Shown here piece after piece: positions 1 to 10,440 of a DNA stretch of 64,000 bases. Under the pieces are notes generated by a model. That model was not told the origin of the DNA, did not search any database, and worked only from the letters and a program-made list of their open reading frames with translations. Every line of letters starts with the position of its first letter. The stretch's first letter is position 1. Origin of the DNA: Doryteuthis pealeii (taxonomy: Eukaryota > Mollusca > Cephalopoda > Myopsida > Loliginidae); the NCBI GenBank assembly GCA_023376005.1, contig CM042157.1, forward strand, positions 53,793,012 to 53,857,011, in the 5' to 3' direction. Position numbers and translations under genes: made by a program.

Positions 1-67
1 AAAGAAAGAAGCTGATCTCTGAAGAAAAAAGACAATGTTGTCTTATCACCAAACTCAGAAAGCAATA

Positions 68-83
68 TAGAATAGCAAATTAC

Positions 84-136
<53 letters not shown>

Positions 137-152
137 GTAGTTTGCTATATTC
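68..152. repeat. (TA)n array at the tip of an inverted repeat
   Basis: A (TA)n run at about 87-134 is flanked by arms (68-86 and 135-152) that are reverse complements with about two mismatches, so the locus can fold as a long hairpin with the microsatellite as its tip. The same layout recurs at 39437-39526. The rest of 1-333 shows nothing recognisable. Confidence 0.8.
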
Positions 153-333
153 ATAAAGAGTACTTAATATCAGTGATAGAGCTAATATAGATCTAAGTTA
201 GAATAGTATAGACAGAATCATTGGCACTTGATGACTGCCAGTTTCTCACCTATGCAATCATCAGACCATCTTAGTCTCATAGTTGCAAAGGCAAAAGAAA
301 CTGGGAGTCACTTAGTATTGAGCATTCTGTCTA

Positions 334-757
334 TTGTGTGCATCATTTGGATTTAGCAAAATGATTTTAATCTCACAAAATATTTGTTTTGAGGTTATTC
401 AAAATGGTGGCAAATCAACAGGATTGAACCAGAGTCTGTCATCCAATTTTTGGTGGTTAAGAAGTTCAAACCCTATGAAATTTACAGAAGAAGAATGTGT
501 GATGTGTATGGAGAAGAATGTTTTAGTCAAAAAATGTTTACCATTGAGCTAAATATGGGTTTGCGACCTTAGTTGAAAAGACAATTCATGGAGACACACT
601 AACTCTCCAGTAAAGATAAAGCTTCAGTCAGTAAAAAGGTCATTCTGGGACATAAAAGCATCCATCACTATGGATTTGCTTGAAAAAAAAATGCAACTGT
701 ATACAATACTTCTTATTGCCAACTCCTTAGGCAAAATATACCTTATTTATTGAATTA
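334..757 (+). pseudogene. mariner transposase remnant (middle part)
   Basis: Broken reading frames give pieces matching the middle of mariner-type transposases, such as YCQLLRQN followed by a PYLLN-like piece, and a degraded version of the HTDSP segment near 590-610. These correspond to the region after the second catalytic aspartate block. Several stops and frameshifts make it non-functional. A second copy of the same region is at 8825-9150. It is cut off at its 3' side by the CA/TA microsatellite at 758. Assignment rests on remembered family motifs, not on a search. Confidence 0.6.
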
Positions 758-764
758 CCCCCCC

Positions 765-828
<64 letters not shown>
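758..828. repeat. (C)n(CA)n(TA)n compound microsatellite
   Basis: A C-run passes into (CA)n and then about 48 bp of (TA)n. The sequence just right of it (GTTTGGTATAAAATCTGATG) recurs, slightly diverged, right of the CA/TA array ending near 2961, so the microsatellite seems to be the edge of a dispersed repeat. Confidence 0.9.
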
Positions 829-831
<3 letters not shown>

Positions 832-1640
832 TGGTATAAAATCTGATGGTATAAGAAAACGAAAACAACACAGAAAATCAAATTGACATGTTTTGGTCTA
901 AGAAATTTTCCTCAAAATAGATTTTATTTTTCAAAAACAAATTTATATGTGACAAGGGTAAGAGAAGCTCCTTTTTAATTCTTTTTTTTTAATCAAGAAA
1001 TGTAGGATATTAAGACATAAACAACAAAAAAATTGAGCAAAATAATTTCTATAGATAAGGTCCAAATTTTAACCCATGACAATAAGAAAAAAAGGGACAC
1101 ACTTCTCTTCCTCTTTGTCACATAAAAATTTCATTTTTTCAGGACAGAATTTATTATGAAGAAGCCATCCATATATATATGGTCAATTTTGGTTTGTTTT
1201 GTTTTACGGCATATCAACCTTGGTGTGTCATTTAATGCTGACTAAGTTTTGGATTCATAATGATATTTGGTAGAAAACAAATGTATATATAGAGAGATTT
1301 TAACTATTCTTCAATTACTCATATTTTTGAGTACAATCCCACTTTTAGGAAATGTAAAATCCTGGATGGTCTTATTTTCTGAAAAGTTTTTTCAAATTAT
1401 TTGCTTGGTAGTATTTTGTTCGCACTAGAACAGTCTACATACTCTAGCAGTATATGTGTTGTGAGGTGTGGTTTCGTATTCTTTGTTATAGTAGTAGCAG
1501 TAATTCTTTGAGCATAATCGTAGCTCAGGTCTCAGCTTTTCATAGCTAATTTCTACCAGTCCTCTAAAACTGTCTCTATATATCTCCTGCTGTAATACAC
1601 ATATTTAAATGAGATAACACGCCATTGGCTATCTTACTAC
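829..1640. other. no gene seen; AT-rich sequence
   Basis: No coding pattern, RNA gene or full repeat recognised. Positions 862-945 match, inverted and diverged, 2995-3080 (shared core ACAGAAAAT.AAATTGACATG), so at least part is a dispersed repeat. Confidence 0.5.
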
Positions 1641-1671
1641 ACCTCCCTGAAAGGAAGAGGTTTTATTCCCC

Positions 1672-1883
1672 TCATCGATCTATTGTTTCTCCTAAATATC
1701 TTGGGGGTGTTCTTCGCAATGGTGACCGCGGTCTCATTTCATCCCTACTGGATCCCTGGTATGGCACCTCGGAATCCAACTCGCTTTCATCTATGGGTTC
1801 TATACCGTCTTCCCCATATTGGTTTATATCCTCGTTTCTTTCCGAGAAAGATAGTCGTACCAACCGAAAATAATCGGTTGATA
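1672..1883 (-). CDS. candidate terminal coding exon of an unidentified protein
   Basis: On the minus strand a T-rich tract and an AG (complement of 1884-1885) precede an open stretch of 70 codons ending in TGA at 1674-1672. An AATAAA lies just past the stop. The peptide is charged and mixed in composition (starts STDYFRLVRLSFSER, ends PRYLGETIDR), with acidic runs and an RSPLRRTPP segment that resembles a phosphorylatable cytoplasmic tail. Base composition is clearly richer in G+C than its surroundings. If the acceptor is used, the intron would be phase 1 and upstream exons would lie at higher coordinates, but none was found. I do not recognise the protein. It could also be a fragment of a mobile element or chance. 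Confidence 0.4.
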
Positions 1884-1911
1884 CTATAATACTTGGCCAA
1901 AAGAAAAAACA

Positions 1912-1948
<37 letters not shown>

Positions 1949-2138
1949 ATATACCAAGCATGTTGGTAGATCATTGCGGAGAGAAAAAAACAGCAGAAAG
2001 TTTGATTGTAAAAATATACTACCAAACATCAACCAGGAAGAAAAAAATTTTTGAAAAAAAGAAAGGACCAAGATATTCGTACCAATAAAAAATAATCTAT
2101 TGGTACAGTATTTGGCCAAAAGAAAAAACAATTTATAT
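1850..2138. repeat. local duplication of the exon-start/acceptor region
   Basis: Sequence around 1851-1920 (GTACCAA.. through TTGGCCAAAAGAAAAAACAA) recurs at about 2070-2138 with substitutions. The duplicated unit covers the start of the candidate exon and its polypyrimidine tract on the minus strand, with a (TA)n run at 1915-1945 between the copies. Confidence 0.7.
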
Positions 2139-2401
2139 GTATATATATGCATATAAGATATATATATATTCATATAACCGCTAGGAGAAAGCTAATATGT
2201 AAAAAGTCAGATTTTAGCCCTGAAGAGCTTTATGCGAAACTAATAGTAGGTTCGTCTGACTCATTAGATTATCTTTGTTATATATATATGTATATATATA
2301 TGAAAAATATATATTCATACAAAAAACGCTAGGATATACTAAAGCTAATAAGTAAAGTGTGTTGAATACCTAAGTAGAGCAAATAAGGAAGATAAACCTA
2401 A

Positions 2402-2480
2402 TGAGTCAGATATACCTATTTATATACACATACACAGATGCATATATGTATATATATACACATACATGCATGCATATATG

Positions 2481-2528
<48 letters not shown>

Positions 2529-2896
2529 CATGCATGCATATATATATATATGTACACACATATATAAATACATATACATATTCATATATACACAGATAGA
2601 CACATGCATACTTATATGTACACAGATAGACATGCATATATATACGCATACATGCACACACATATATATATATATATAAATGCACATACATACATACATA
2701 CATACATGCATATATATACATGCATATATGTACACCTATACACAACGTATACATACACATATGTATAGATTTAAATCGATACAAACATAACAGCATATAC
2801 ATGTTTATATATAGGCATAAATACATACATATATCTGTCTCTCTTTCTGTCATTCTCTCTGCATATGTTCAAACATACATGAAAACACACACACAC

Positions 2897-2965
<69 letters not shown>

Positions 2966-3083
2966 TTGGAATAAAATCTGATGTTAAAAGAAAGAGAATA
3001 ATTTTGCAAAATAAAATTTAATTTCTCATAAAGCTATCCTTATAGTGAAACATGTCAATTTCATTTTCTGTATTGTATCCTTT

Positions 3084-3128
<45 letters not shown>
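2402..3128. repeat. microsatellite cluster (TA, CATA, CACA)
   Basis: Long tracts of TA, TACA, CATA and AC repeats at 2420-2760, 2884-2961 and 3087-3127. Apparent ORFs here read as Tyr/Ile/His/Met strings on both strands and are products of the repeats. The island at 2962-3086 is a short dispersed repeat related to 829-945. Confidence 0.9.
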
Positions 3129-3130
<2 letters not shown>

Positions 3131-3249
3131 TATTGCATATTTGAATATATTTTTTAAGTATATATTTGTTATTATATTAACATGCCACACAAGCATACAT
3201 ATATTTTTTTCCCAAATGTGTGTTACTATCTGTGTAGACAAAGGCATGT

Positions 3250-3576
3250 GAAGAGGTAACTGCTTCTGCAAATGGTGAATTCTTGATGCCAGGAATATTG
3301 AATTTGGTTGAGAAAGCTCTCGATGGTGTCCTGGCGCCGTGTGGTGGATAGTTGAGTGTATTCGTCCTGAAATGCGTATCTGGGGACGCGATATTTTAAG
3401 TTGAACTCACAGACTGGCTGGATGCCAGCAATGGACCAGACACAGTCGAGCGGTAAATTTTGCCTCAGACGCCATGGGGCATATCACAGAAGAGTTTCTG
3501 ATTGGGTAAAGGAAATATATCTCTATACGAACCGGACTTAGAGAAAAACAGACAGTCACCTCACACAGTGACATGC

Positions 3577-3578
<2 letters not shown>
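3250..3578. other. no gene identified; mixed-composition sequence
   Basis: Less AT-rich than its surroundings, with no clear frame. It may be an old retroelement, but no motif supports a name. Confidence 0.35.

Positions 3579-3649
<71 letters not shown>
3579..3649. repeat. (AC)n(TA)n microsatellite
   Basis: About 32 bp of AC followed by about 38 bp of TA. Confidence 0.95.
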
Positions 3650-3652
<3 letters not shown>

Positions 3653-3737
3653 TCTATTTAAACTTATAATATATACTAGCTGAACCCTTGGATATTACTT
3701 AGCATGTACAAATAATATTGTACAAAATATAGTCATA

Positions 3738-3996
3738 TACTGGGTGTTTCAGAAAAATTGATATCCTTTTGTAATATAATAACCTGATCAATTCTCATTC
3801 AAAATTCAAATGATCTCAATATTTAACAGAATGGTATAGAAATATCATTCTCAGGAAAAGAAAAGAAATTTACACATTAAACATAGAATTTTGAGTTGTT
3901 TCTCTGCTTTCTCATAAAACTTGAGACAATTTGAATTGGAATTAGTAAAGTAATTAAATTACAAAATGATATCAATTTTTCTGAAACACCAAGCAC
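3738..3996. mobile_element. MITE-like element, terminus GGGTGTTTCAGAAAAATTGATATC
   Basis: Inverted ends of about 45 bp: the left end reads GGTGTTTCAGAAAAATTGAT and the right end is its close reverse complement (ATCAATTTTTCTGAAACACC). TA dinucleotides flank the left end. The interior of about 170 bp has no coding capacity. Related copies are at 53567-53708 (complete) and from 51748 (one end only). A mariner-superfamily MITE is the likely class. Confidence 0.8.
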
Positions 3997-4109
3997 ATCT
4001 CAAATGATATAAATTTTTTTTAAATTCAAACAAAAGAAAAATTTTAGGAAATGTTAATAAGTGCTGATATTAAAGCTTTCACTGTATTTCTCCATCTTTA
4101 ACTATTTGC

Positions 4110-4725
4110 CTTGTTAGTGGGGATGCTGACAATATCCCCTGCATAGAGGTATGACTCTCAATCCCACAAAAAAAAACAGGTGTATCCTCAATATGATACT
4201 AAATTGCATCTGATGGTAAGGCTCCAGTTCTAGTAATCTGAAGAGTCTAGATTAGCCCTTCATTGCCATTAGTTGCAGATCCACTCTGAGACACAGTGGT
4301 AGTACCTATTAGGGTACCATATATGGGTCAAATAGATCTGATTGCAGCTTAGTTGCATTTGATAGGAATAGTGGATGCCATATAACTGTAAATTATTTGT
4401 ATCAAGAATAGTTACTTGAAGCCATAATTGTTCATTAAGGATTATTATTAGTTACTTGAAACCATATGATTGTTTGCAAAGAAAGGATTATTATTAAATA
4501 GAAATAATTACTTGAAACCATATAATTATTAGTATTAGATGGGAATATTTTAAACCATACAAATGTATGTAAATTATTTGTATAAAATAGTAATACATGA
4601 TGTCCTATAACTATGTGCAAAAAAACTCTAAAGAAACAATTACACAAAAATGTAAATATGAATGTACACGGTTCCCTAATTTCTTGGCATAAAATAACCC
4701 TTGACGAGATGGCATGAGACTTGAG
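4110..4725 (+). mobile_element. SINE-like repeat, family S6 (body, AT-rich repeats and common tail)
   Basis: Contains the S6 body (TATGACTCTC, a GATACTAAATTGCATCTG block, GTGGTAGTACCTATTAGGGT, AAATAGATCTG), then degenerate internal repeats of an ACTTGAAACCATATAATTG unit, then the tail GGCATAAAATAACCC at 4686. Fuller copy: 55240-56110. Others: 10225-10440, 11640-12000, 14690-14880, 28800-30955 (interrupted), 34141-34258, 45040-45265, 47500-47700 and 62440-62860. No tRNA-like head is visible in this copy. Confidence 0.75.
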
Positions 4726-4844
4726 AAATTTCTTGACCAAATATCATACAATTAAAGTTCATTAATTGATTATTTAATTTTAATCAAATAATCAATTAAT
4801 GAACTTTAATTGTATGATATTTGGTCAAGAAATTTCTCAAGTCT
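4717..4844. repeat. perfect 59-bp inverted repeat with 10-nt loop
   Basis: Arms 4717-4775 and 4786-4844 are exact reverse complements over all 59 bases, separated by AATTTTAATC. The left arm starts inside the tail of the S6 repeat. The lack of mismatches in such decayed surroundings points to recent origin. Confidence 0.97.
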
Positions 4845-5062
4845 AGTTCAGAATTTTGTCATATTTTTTTCTTTCAATTTTCATTTGAAAATAACTTTTT
4901 GGATAATACTTCATAACATCTCTTCTTAACATCATTTCTTTTAAAATATTTCTATACTTATATAAACTAGAATATTAAAATCTGACCTTTACTAGGAATT
5001 TCATATAATAGAGGATACAATCATTAGATGAAACTTAGAATTAAAGGGATGAAGTAAACTAC

Positions 5063-5069
<7 letters not shown>

Positions 5070-5125
<56 letters not shown>
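5070..5125. repeat. (TA)n microsatellite
   Basis: About 55 bp of uninterrupted TA. Confidence 0.95.
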
Positions 5126-5128
<3 letters not shown>

Positions 5129-5149
5129 GGTAAGGTAGTATGGACATGG

Positions 5150-5636
5150 ATTCAACACCTGGTTACTGACAGTTTCTCACCTCTGAATATCCCATTTATT
5201 GTTTATTTGAACATGTATCTATTTTTCTACATAATTGTCATTTCAGTCAATGCATTTTTTTTGTGCTGTGTCAGTTTTTGTATGCCCATCTCATTGAGGA
5301 ACTGTTGAACCTTATCATCATTGCAACTTCCCTACACTACTTGTGGATGTTTTTGACATCCATGCATGATTTGCAATACATTTCCATTAATTGGCAATGA
5401 ATTTCAATCACTGTAATGCCTTTTGTATTTAAAAACCAAATAACTGTGTAAACTTCACACTTAGTGCTAGCATCAATCAAGAGCTTTATCAGAAACAACT
5501 GACAAGTCATGACTGAGCATGGTAGTGAGGCGAGCACATGCAAAACTAACACAACAATGTTGCCAATAGCTACACAAACAGATTCCCTGTATTCCTAGTA
5601 CTTTGGAGACCCTTTTTTTGGATTACCTTGTATATG
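5150..5636 (-). pseudogene. mariner transposase remnant (N-terminal HTH) with terminus
   Basis: The minus strand gives an open stretch (5337-5552) with FLNTKGITVIEIHCQL and CMDVKNIHK. These match the first helix-turn-helix of mariner-type transposases (pattern FLxxKGxxxxEIHxQL...CMDVKNVRKW). A stop follows at the usual W position. The element edge at about 5636 reads ACAAGGTAATCC on the minus strand, which may be the terminal repeat. Further in-frame pieces towards 5200 are interrupted by stops. Dead copy; the HTH assignment is fairly secure from motif memory. Confidence 0.65.
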
Positions 5637-5790
5637 TATGAGTGTGTGTATGTATGAATTTATGTATGAGTGTGTGTATGTATGAATATATGTATGAGTG
5701 TGTGTATGTATGTGTGTGTATCTATGAATATATGTATAGATATGTGTCTGTATGTAAATGTATGTGTATGCATAAATGTGTGTGCCTGTG
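5630..5790 (+). repeat. TGTA-rich tandem repeat
   Basis: Imperfect repeats of a roughly 24-26-bp unit (TATGAGTGTGTGTATGTATG). ORFs on both strands here are repeat products. Confidence 0.85.
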
Positions 5791-5889
5791 TTTAGAAGAT
5801 GAGTATGGATCATGCACATATATCTCCATCTTTTGGAATGCAGCCAAATGTATACAAACCGAAACAAATAAATACACAATTATAGAAAT

Positions 5890-6430
5890 ATAATATTTTC
5901 TTTTACTCTATATATTGTGTTCAGAAATCAATATCCCAAGATCTATGCAATTGTGTTACCCAAATATAAATGCTGGTGAAGTATAGGTAGAAAAGTGATC
6001 CCGAACAACATTTTCTCTTTGTAAATAGACTCACTTAAAGCTTCCAAGCTAGGAAACAGTGGAGAAGCAAAATATTTTACATCTTGCAACAGATTAACAG
6101 CTTTTAATAATTCATTCAAAATGCAAAAAATAATATAATCTATATACAATCATAATACAGGGCTATATGTTTTTCCCACATTTTAAACTGTCGCCTGTTT
6201 AGTGCAAGTGAAATGAGGCAAGTGATAATGGTAGCTCCATCTACTTACTGTCTTACCATTTCTTTAATTTTTTTTCTAAATACAATTTGTTACGATCATT
6301 GCTCAGACTGGTCATGATTGTAAAGGTTGACAAAAAGATCAAGAATCATGTCTAATGGTATTTCAGCCACTTTTTTTTGAAAATCACATCCTTAAATTCT
6401 TCCAGGTGGCTTTTAATCGATGACTCGGCA
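5890..6430. other. no gene seen
   Basis: AT-rich sequence without recognisable frames or repeats. Confidence 0.5.
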
Positions 6431-6439
6431 GTTTGGAAA

Positions 6440-6920
6440 TTTTCAACCCTTAAAAGTATTGATTTTCTATCCAAAACAGCATCATTTCAACATAACATGA
6501 AATGAGCACAACAATTTCTATGTGTAGCAATTACAGATTAACCAGTCTTAAAAAAAAAAAGATTTTAATAGTAAATGCCTAATGTGCACTGGTCTATGAC
6601 ATTATATATACAATTATCATATGGGAATCTATTCTGTCAGTATGACTTGATGATACTTATTGCTATAAAATATTTTTTCTTGCTGAATTTACTCTTAATC
6701 AAACAATTAATGTAAAATTTCTAATTTTTTCACTTCCGATTATTACATTCTATAGGGCTCATACAAATTTGAACATATTGATTTTCTATCTGAAACAGCA
6801 GCATTTCAACATAACATGAAATGAGCATAAAAAGCTCTCTGTGTAGCAATTAAAAATTAATCAGTCTTAAAAAAAAACTCATTTCAACAGCAAATGCACA
6901 ATGCGCACCAGTCCTAGCTA
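6440..6920 (+). repeat. direct duplication within LINE family A 3' sequence
   Basis: 6452-6600 and 6766-6916 are about 150-bp direct copies (both contain TTTCAACATAACATGAAATG and GTAGCAATTA). The stretch 6625-6775, starting TCTGTCAGTATGACTTGATG, matches the LINE 3' end at 7598-7735. The locus therefore holds LINE family A 3' untranslated sequence, partly duplicated, just upstream of a longer fragment of the same family. Confidence 0.7.
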
Positions 6921-7039
6921 TGATCTACACAGTTATTTTCCTCTCGTTATGCTACAGAAACTATTACGGATACAGACTGTGCAAATCATCTAGCACTTCT
7001 TGGAAATACAACTTCTTAAGCTGAATCTCTGCTGAATAG

Positions 7040-7745
7040 AAGAAGAGATAGTAGCCTCTATGTAAACTCAAATAAGACCTCTGAAATTGGTAGAACAGTT
7101 TAGATACCTCGGTAGCAATACCTCATCTACAGAAAGTGATGTCAATATATGCAAAGGAAAGACATAAACTGCTATTGACAGTTTATCAGTCATATGGAAA
7201 TCTGTTCCCTCTAATAAAAATAAAATGGGAATTCTTTCAAGCTGTACTACTATATGGCCTTACCACTCAATGCTTAGAGAAAAAGTTAGGAACAACACAA
7301 GAATGCTTTGCACTCTCTTGAACAGATTCTGGAAGCAGCACCCCCAAAAAACAGTTATATGACCACTTAGCTCCTATCACACAAACCATCCAAGAAGGAT
7401 GAACAAGACATGCTGGACAAGTAAGGATGAACCCATAAGTGATGTTCTCCTGTGGACACCTACACATGTACACACTAGTGTTGGCTGATCAGCAAAAGCT
7501 TACATTGATTAGCTCTGATCAGGACACTGGATGCTGAGTTGAGAACTTATCAGGAGCAAAGTTGATAGGGAAGGGTGGTGAGAGAGAGTCATGGGAATCT
7601 ATGCTGTCAGTATGACTTGATGATACTTATTGCAATAAAATATTTTAATGACTCTTAAAATCAAACAATAAATGCAAAATTTCAAACACTTCCGATTATT
7701 AGGTTCTATAGAGCTCATAAGTATTTGAACATATAGAATATTTAG
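7040..7745 (+). pseudogene. LINE family A, RT C-terminal part and 3' UTR
   Basis: Frameshifted reading gives successive landmarks of a non-LTR retrotransposon ORF2 C-terminus: FRYLGSN followed by STESDVN (about 7100), the LYG-type fingerprint, TRMLCTLLN, a KQHP block, DVLLWTPTH (about 7440) and REGW.ERV near 7580. The 3' UTR begins GCTGTCAGTATGACTTGATGA. Several stops. 5'-truncated, which is usual for LINE copies. The partner fragments at 14262, 32943, 33795, 41728, 42945, 47265, 48618 and 53750 belong to the same family. Confidence 0.8.
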
Positions 7746-8220
7746 ATATTGCCTCAGATTGCAGGGACACTGCTTTTGAGTAGGAGGCAATCCAATTAAT
7801 TTACTGAATTGTCAATGAAAGTTTTATTTTTTTAATTCCCTTGGTTTATTCTAAACAAGATATCAGAAATAGGCAGACACAGCAGCAGCAGCAGCAGCAG
7901 CAAATATTAACAACCAAGTCCAAATGGTCAAACGTTTGGTTTAAATTGAGATAATATCTCCAGGTAACTGATACTAAGCTACTAAAGAAGAAATATACAG
8001 AAACTTAGTAGAGCTCCAAGGTAGAACTTACTCCCAACAAATAGTGCTATCTTAAAGCTGATTGGTTGTTACTTGTATGTACTATTTATATATGCAAATC
8101 TATTTGCATAGTATGCAAATCTTAAATAAGGTATATGGAAGATACTCTATTATAAAACAATGATTTACAAACAAGCCTTAAAACCATTACTATTTCAAAA
8201 CTTCATAAGCCATATCACTG
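7746..8220. other. no gene seen; contains short (CAG)n
   Basis: A 24-bp CAG array lies at about 7879-7902. No frame around it supports a polyglutamine protein. Otherwise unremarkable AT-rich sequence. Confidence 0.5.
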
Positions 8221-8221
8221 C

Positions 8222-8305
8222 TGACTAACAGGGATGGGTGGTGAGAAAGAGTCATGTCGATCCATGCTGCCAGCATGACTTGATTATGATGATAATTTAT
8301 TATGT
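8222..8305 (+). mobile_element. LINE family A, extreme 3' end only
   Basis: Begins AGGGATGGGTGGTGAGA and runs through CATGCTGCCAGCATGACTTG into ATGATGAT, the same order as the end of the 7040-7745 and 14262-14690 copies. This is a very short 5'-truncated insertion. Confidence 0.7.
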
Positions 8306-8820
8306 TTGTGGCCCTGTGCCCAAATAAACATAGATATGTATGTGTATATTTCTATACAAAATTGTCTAATCTAATAATTTTTCAGCGTTTTCTTAACTCC
8401 TCAAATGTTGTTTCTGTTCTTTTTCTTTAATGGTTTACAAGTTTCAATGCATATTTATGTCTAGAAGCAAATTCTCCTTTTTACAACTGAATTAGATTTT
8501 TTTTGTTACTTGGCTAAAATTATCACATCTTCTTGGTGTGACAAATGGGAAAACAACCTTCAATTTCTTTTCCACTTGGTTTTTCTATTTCATTCTTTTT
8601 TGAGCATTTCTTTTCTTTTTCTTTTCTTTTTTTGCCAGCACAGGAAAAATTTTAGCTTACTCAAAATACTTTTAAAAAAATAAATTATCTAATTTAAAGA
8701 AAATTATTTAACTTTAATATAAAAAGGAACCTGTTTTATATTATGATGAACATTCAACAAATGAGGGGAATCTTTATAAAAAAAAGCAAAATTTACATTG
8801 TTTGGTAGTGGTTTATTGCA
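8306..8820. other. no gene seen
   Basis: T-rich and A-rich sequence without clear repeats or frames. Confidence 0.45.
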
Positions 8821-8824
8821 AAAA

Positions 8825-9295
8825 TTATTTTAATCTTCTAAAATAGCAGCTAATCTAACAGCACTCCAAGCTGGAACAGAGTTCTGTCATCAAATGTTTG
8901 ATGGCTGGGAAGTGCAAATCATATTTACAGAAGAATATATGAGTCTGTGTCAAAATGACTGTCCATGGAGTGGAAGCACACTGACTCTCCAAAGAAAATC
9001 CGGATGTAGTGATCAGTAAAGAAGGTCTTCTGGGATATGAAAGGGTCCATCACTATTCATTTCTTTGAAAAAGAATGTAAATAGTGCTTCCTATTGCTAA
9101 CTTTGCAGTCAAAATTCACCTTATCTATTGAATGACCTTTGTATATATACAAAAAGTTCTCATCCTGACCAAGATCTTTATGACTTAGAAACTTACGTGC
9201 TATTCCACATATTCATCTAACAATTCAACACACTTGGCACATCATTCCTCAAATTTCTTTTAGCTTTTTAGAAATTTATTTTAATAAAAAGAAAA
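8825..9295. pseudogene. two mariner transposase pieces in opposite orientation
   Basis: The plus strand at 8825-9150 encodes SMEWKHTDSP, a WDMKG-like piece and QNSPYLLND, the middle of a mariner transposase. The minus strand at 9206-9295 encodes KCVELLDEYVE, the usual C-terminus (pattern KCIxLxGDYVE). In an intact gene both lie on one strand, so the locus is inverted internally or two insertions abut. Both pieces carry stops. Confidence 0.6.
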
Positions 9296-9332
9296 CTTTG
9301 CTCTTGGTTGAGCTTTGAACTTTTCATTCTTG

Positions 9333-9575
9333 TATGTATTTACCCAACCCCTCTGCTATGAGCAGAATGCAACATTGGTTCAAATTCTAAGTGGAGTACA
9401 GATGATTTAGATTTAAAATGTTCTTTCTACTACATTGATTGCCTTACCTAAGTTAAAGCATCCATTCTGCCCTACTATTTACCCATTGATGCGTGAAGAA
9501 GAGATGGATTCATATCTTTCCCAATGGCAAAAGCAGAATGTGAAATGCAAGAATTATCACTCAAGATTTGAACAG
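9333..9575 (-). mobile_element. SINE family S1, body
   Basis: Minus-strand copy of the S1 body: landmarks in plus orientation are TGTATTTACCCAACCCCTCTG, CTGCCCTACTATTTACCCAT and GATGGATTCAT. Other copies: 28743-28790 (short), 37118-37345, 38281-38430, 40149-40395, 40540-40672, 45663-46175 and 56118-56390. Confidence 0.7.
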
Positions 9576-9945
9576 CATTGGATATTTTGATTGAAAATTT
9601 CTAATAAAAACGTTCCAAAATAAATTAGTTGATTTTGATAAAATTATTTCAAATGTTCCAATTGTAATCATTTAAAATGCAGGATCTGTCAGAATTTGGA
9701 CTTAAAATTGCTATTGCTTGAGTGTATGTTTAAATGTCTTGGTATGTGCATATGTGCTTGTATAAGATTGTGTGCATGTGTATGCACACACCAGTGAGAA
9801 AGACTGTATGGGAGCACAAATGCACTAGTGCAAGAATAGGTGTGTGTGTTTTGTGTGTATGTGTCATATTGTAAGAAAATATGTAAAAATGTGGCTTGCC
9901 AGTATAAGAGTGTGCTGAAAATTTCTTCCTCCCCTCCAAGAATGG

Positions 9946-9984
9946 ATTGACCTCAAACCATGTATCACATGGTTTGAGGTCAAT
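9946..9984. repeat. perfect short hairpin (18-bp arms)
   Basis: Arms 9946-9963 and 9967-9984 (ATTGACCTCAAACCATGT and its complement) are exact. One arm is the continuation of the mariner C-terminal piece next to it, so part of that sequence was copied in inverted orientation. Confidence 0.9.
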
Positions 9985-10067
9985 TCCACATATCCACCCA
10001 TCACTGCAACACACTTGGCACATTGTTTCTCAAGTTTATTTAACTCTTCAAAAATATATAAATCCAA
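9985..10067 (-). pseudogene. mariner transposase remnant (C-terminus)
   Basis: The minus strand reads EELNKLEKQCAKCVAVMGGYVE, spanning the conserved end of mariner transposases. Related pieces: 9206-9295 and 34535-34615. Confidence 0.65.
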
Positions 10068-10099
10068 TATATATTTATAATTTTATTGTTTTATTTTCA

Positions 10100-10190
10100 T
10101 ACAGCCTTGTCCAGGATTTGAACTTGGGTTGCTGAATCCATTTCTTAAGACAATAACCATTACACCAAGCACCTTCACAAAGGTAGACTA
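10100..10190 (-). mobile_element. tRNA-like SINE head, family S1
   Basis: On the minus strand an A-box-like GGTGTAATGGTTATT is followed about 45 nt later by a B-box-like AAGTTCAAATCC, then TGGACAAGGCTG. Spacing fits a tRNA-derived pol III promoter. No acceptor stem or intact anticodon arm, so this is a SINE head, not a tRNA gene. The same head appears at 18466-18545, 37123-37182, 40310-40395 and 45663-45730. Confidence 0.7.
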
Positions 10191-10224
10191 TCCAATCCCT
10201 CCATCACAAACAGATTGATTTTAA

Positions 10225-10440
10225 GAAGATTCATTTATTGATTTTAATAGCATATCAACCCATCTAGGATTATTTTATGCCTAAAAGTTGGGAATTGTGT
10301 TCATTGTATTTTTTTGCACAAAGTTCTATTGAATATAAATCATTTTTAAACAGATTTATTTGACCCATATATGGGATCCTAACAGATAATACCACTCAGG
10401 GTCACAGTGAACTGGGATGTAATGGCATTGAAAGGGTACT
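10225..10440 (-). mobile_element. SINE-like repeat, family S6 with common tail
   Basis: Read on the minus strand: body blocks near 10440-10370 (GTACC..., CACTGTGACCC, ATAGATCTG-like), then the tail GGCATAAAATAATCC ending in ATCAATAAATGAATC at about 10230. Confidence 0.7.

Noticed and set aside
2402..2962. ORFs of 70-145 codons on both strands
   Set aside because: They read as Tyr/Ile/His/Met/Cys strings from TA, CATA and TGTA repeats. The same holds at 12.1-12.9, 19.8-20.5 and 58.9 kb.
7879..7902. polyglutamine-coding CAG tract
   Set aside because: Only eight repeats with no supporting open frame or splice signals.
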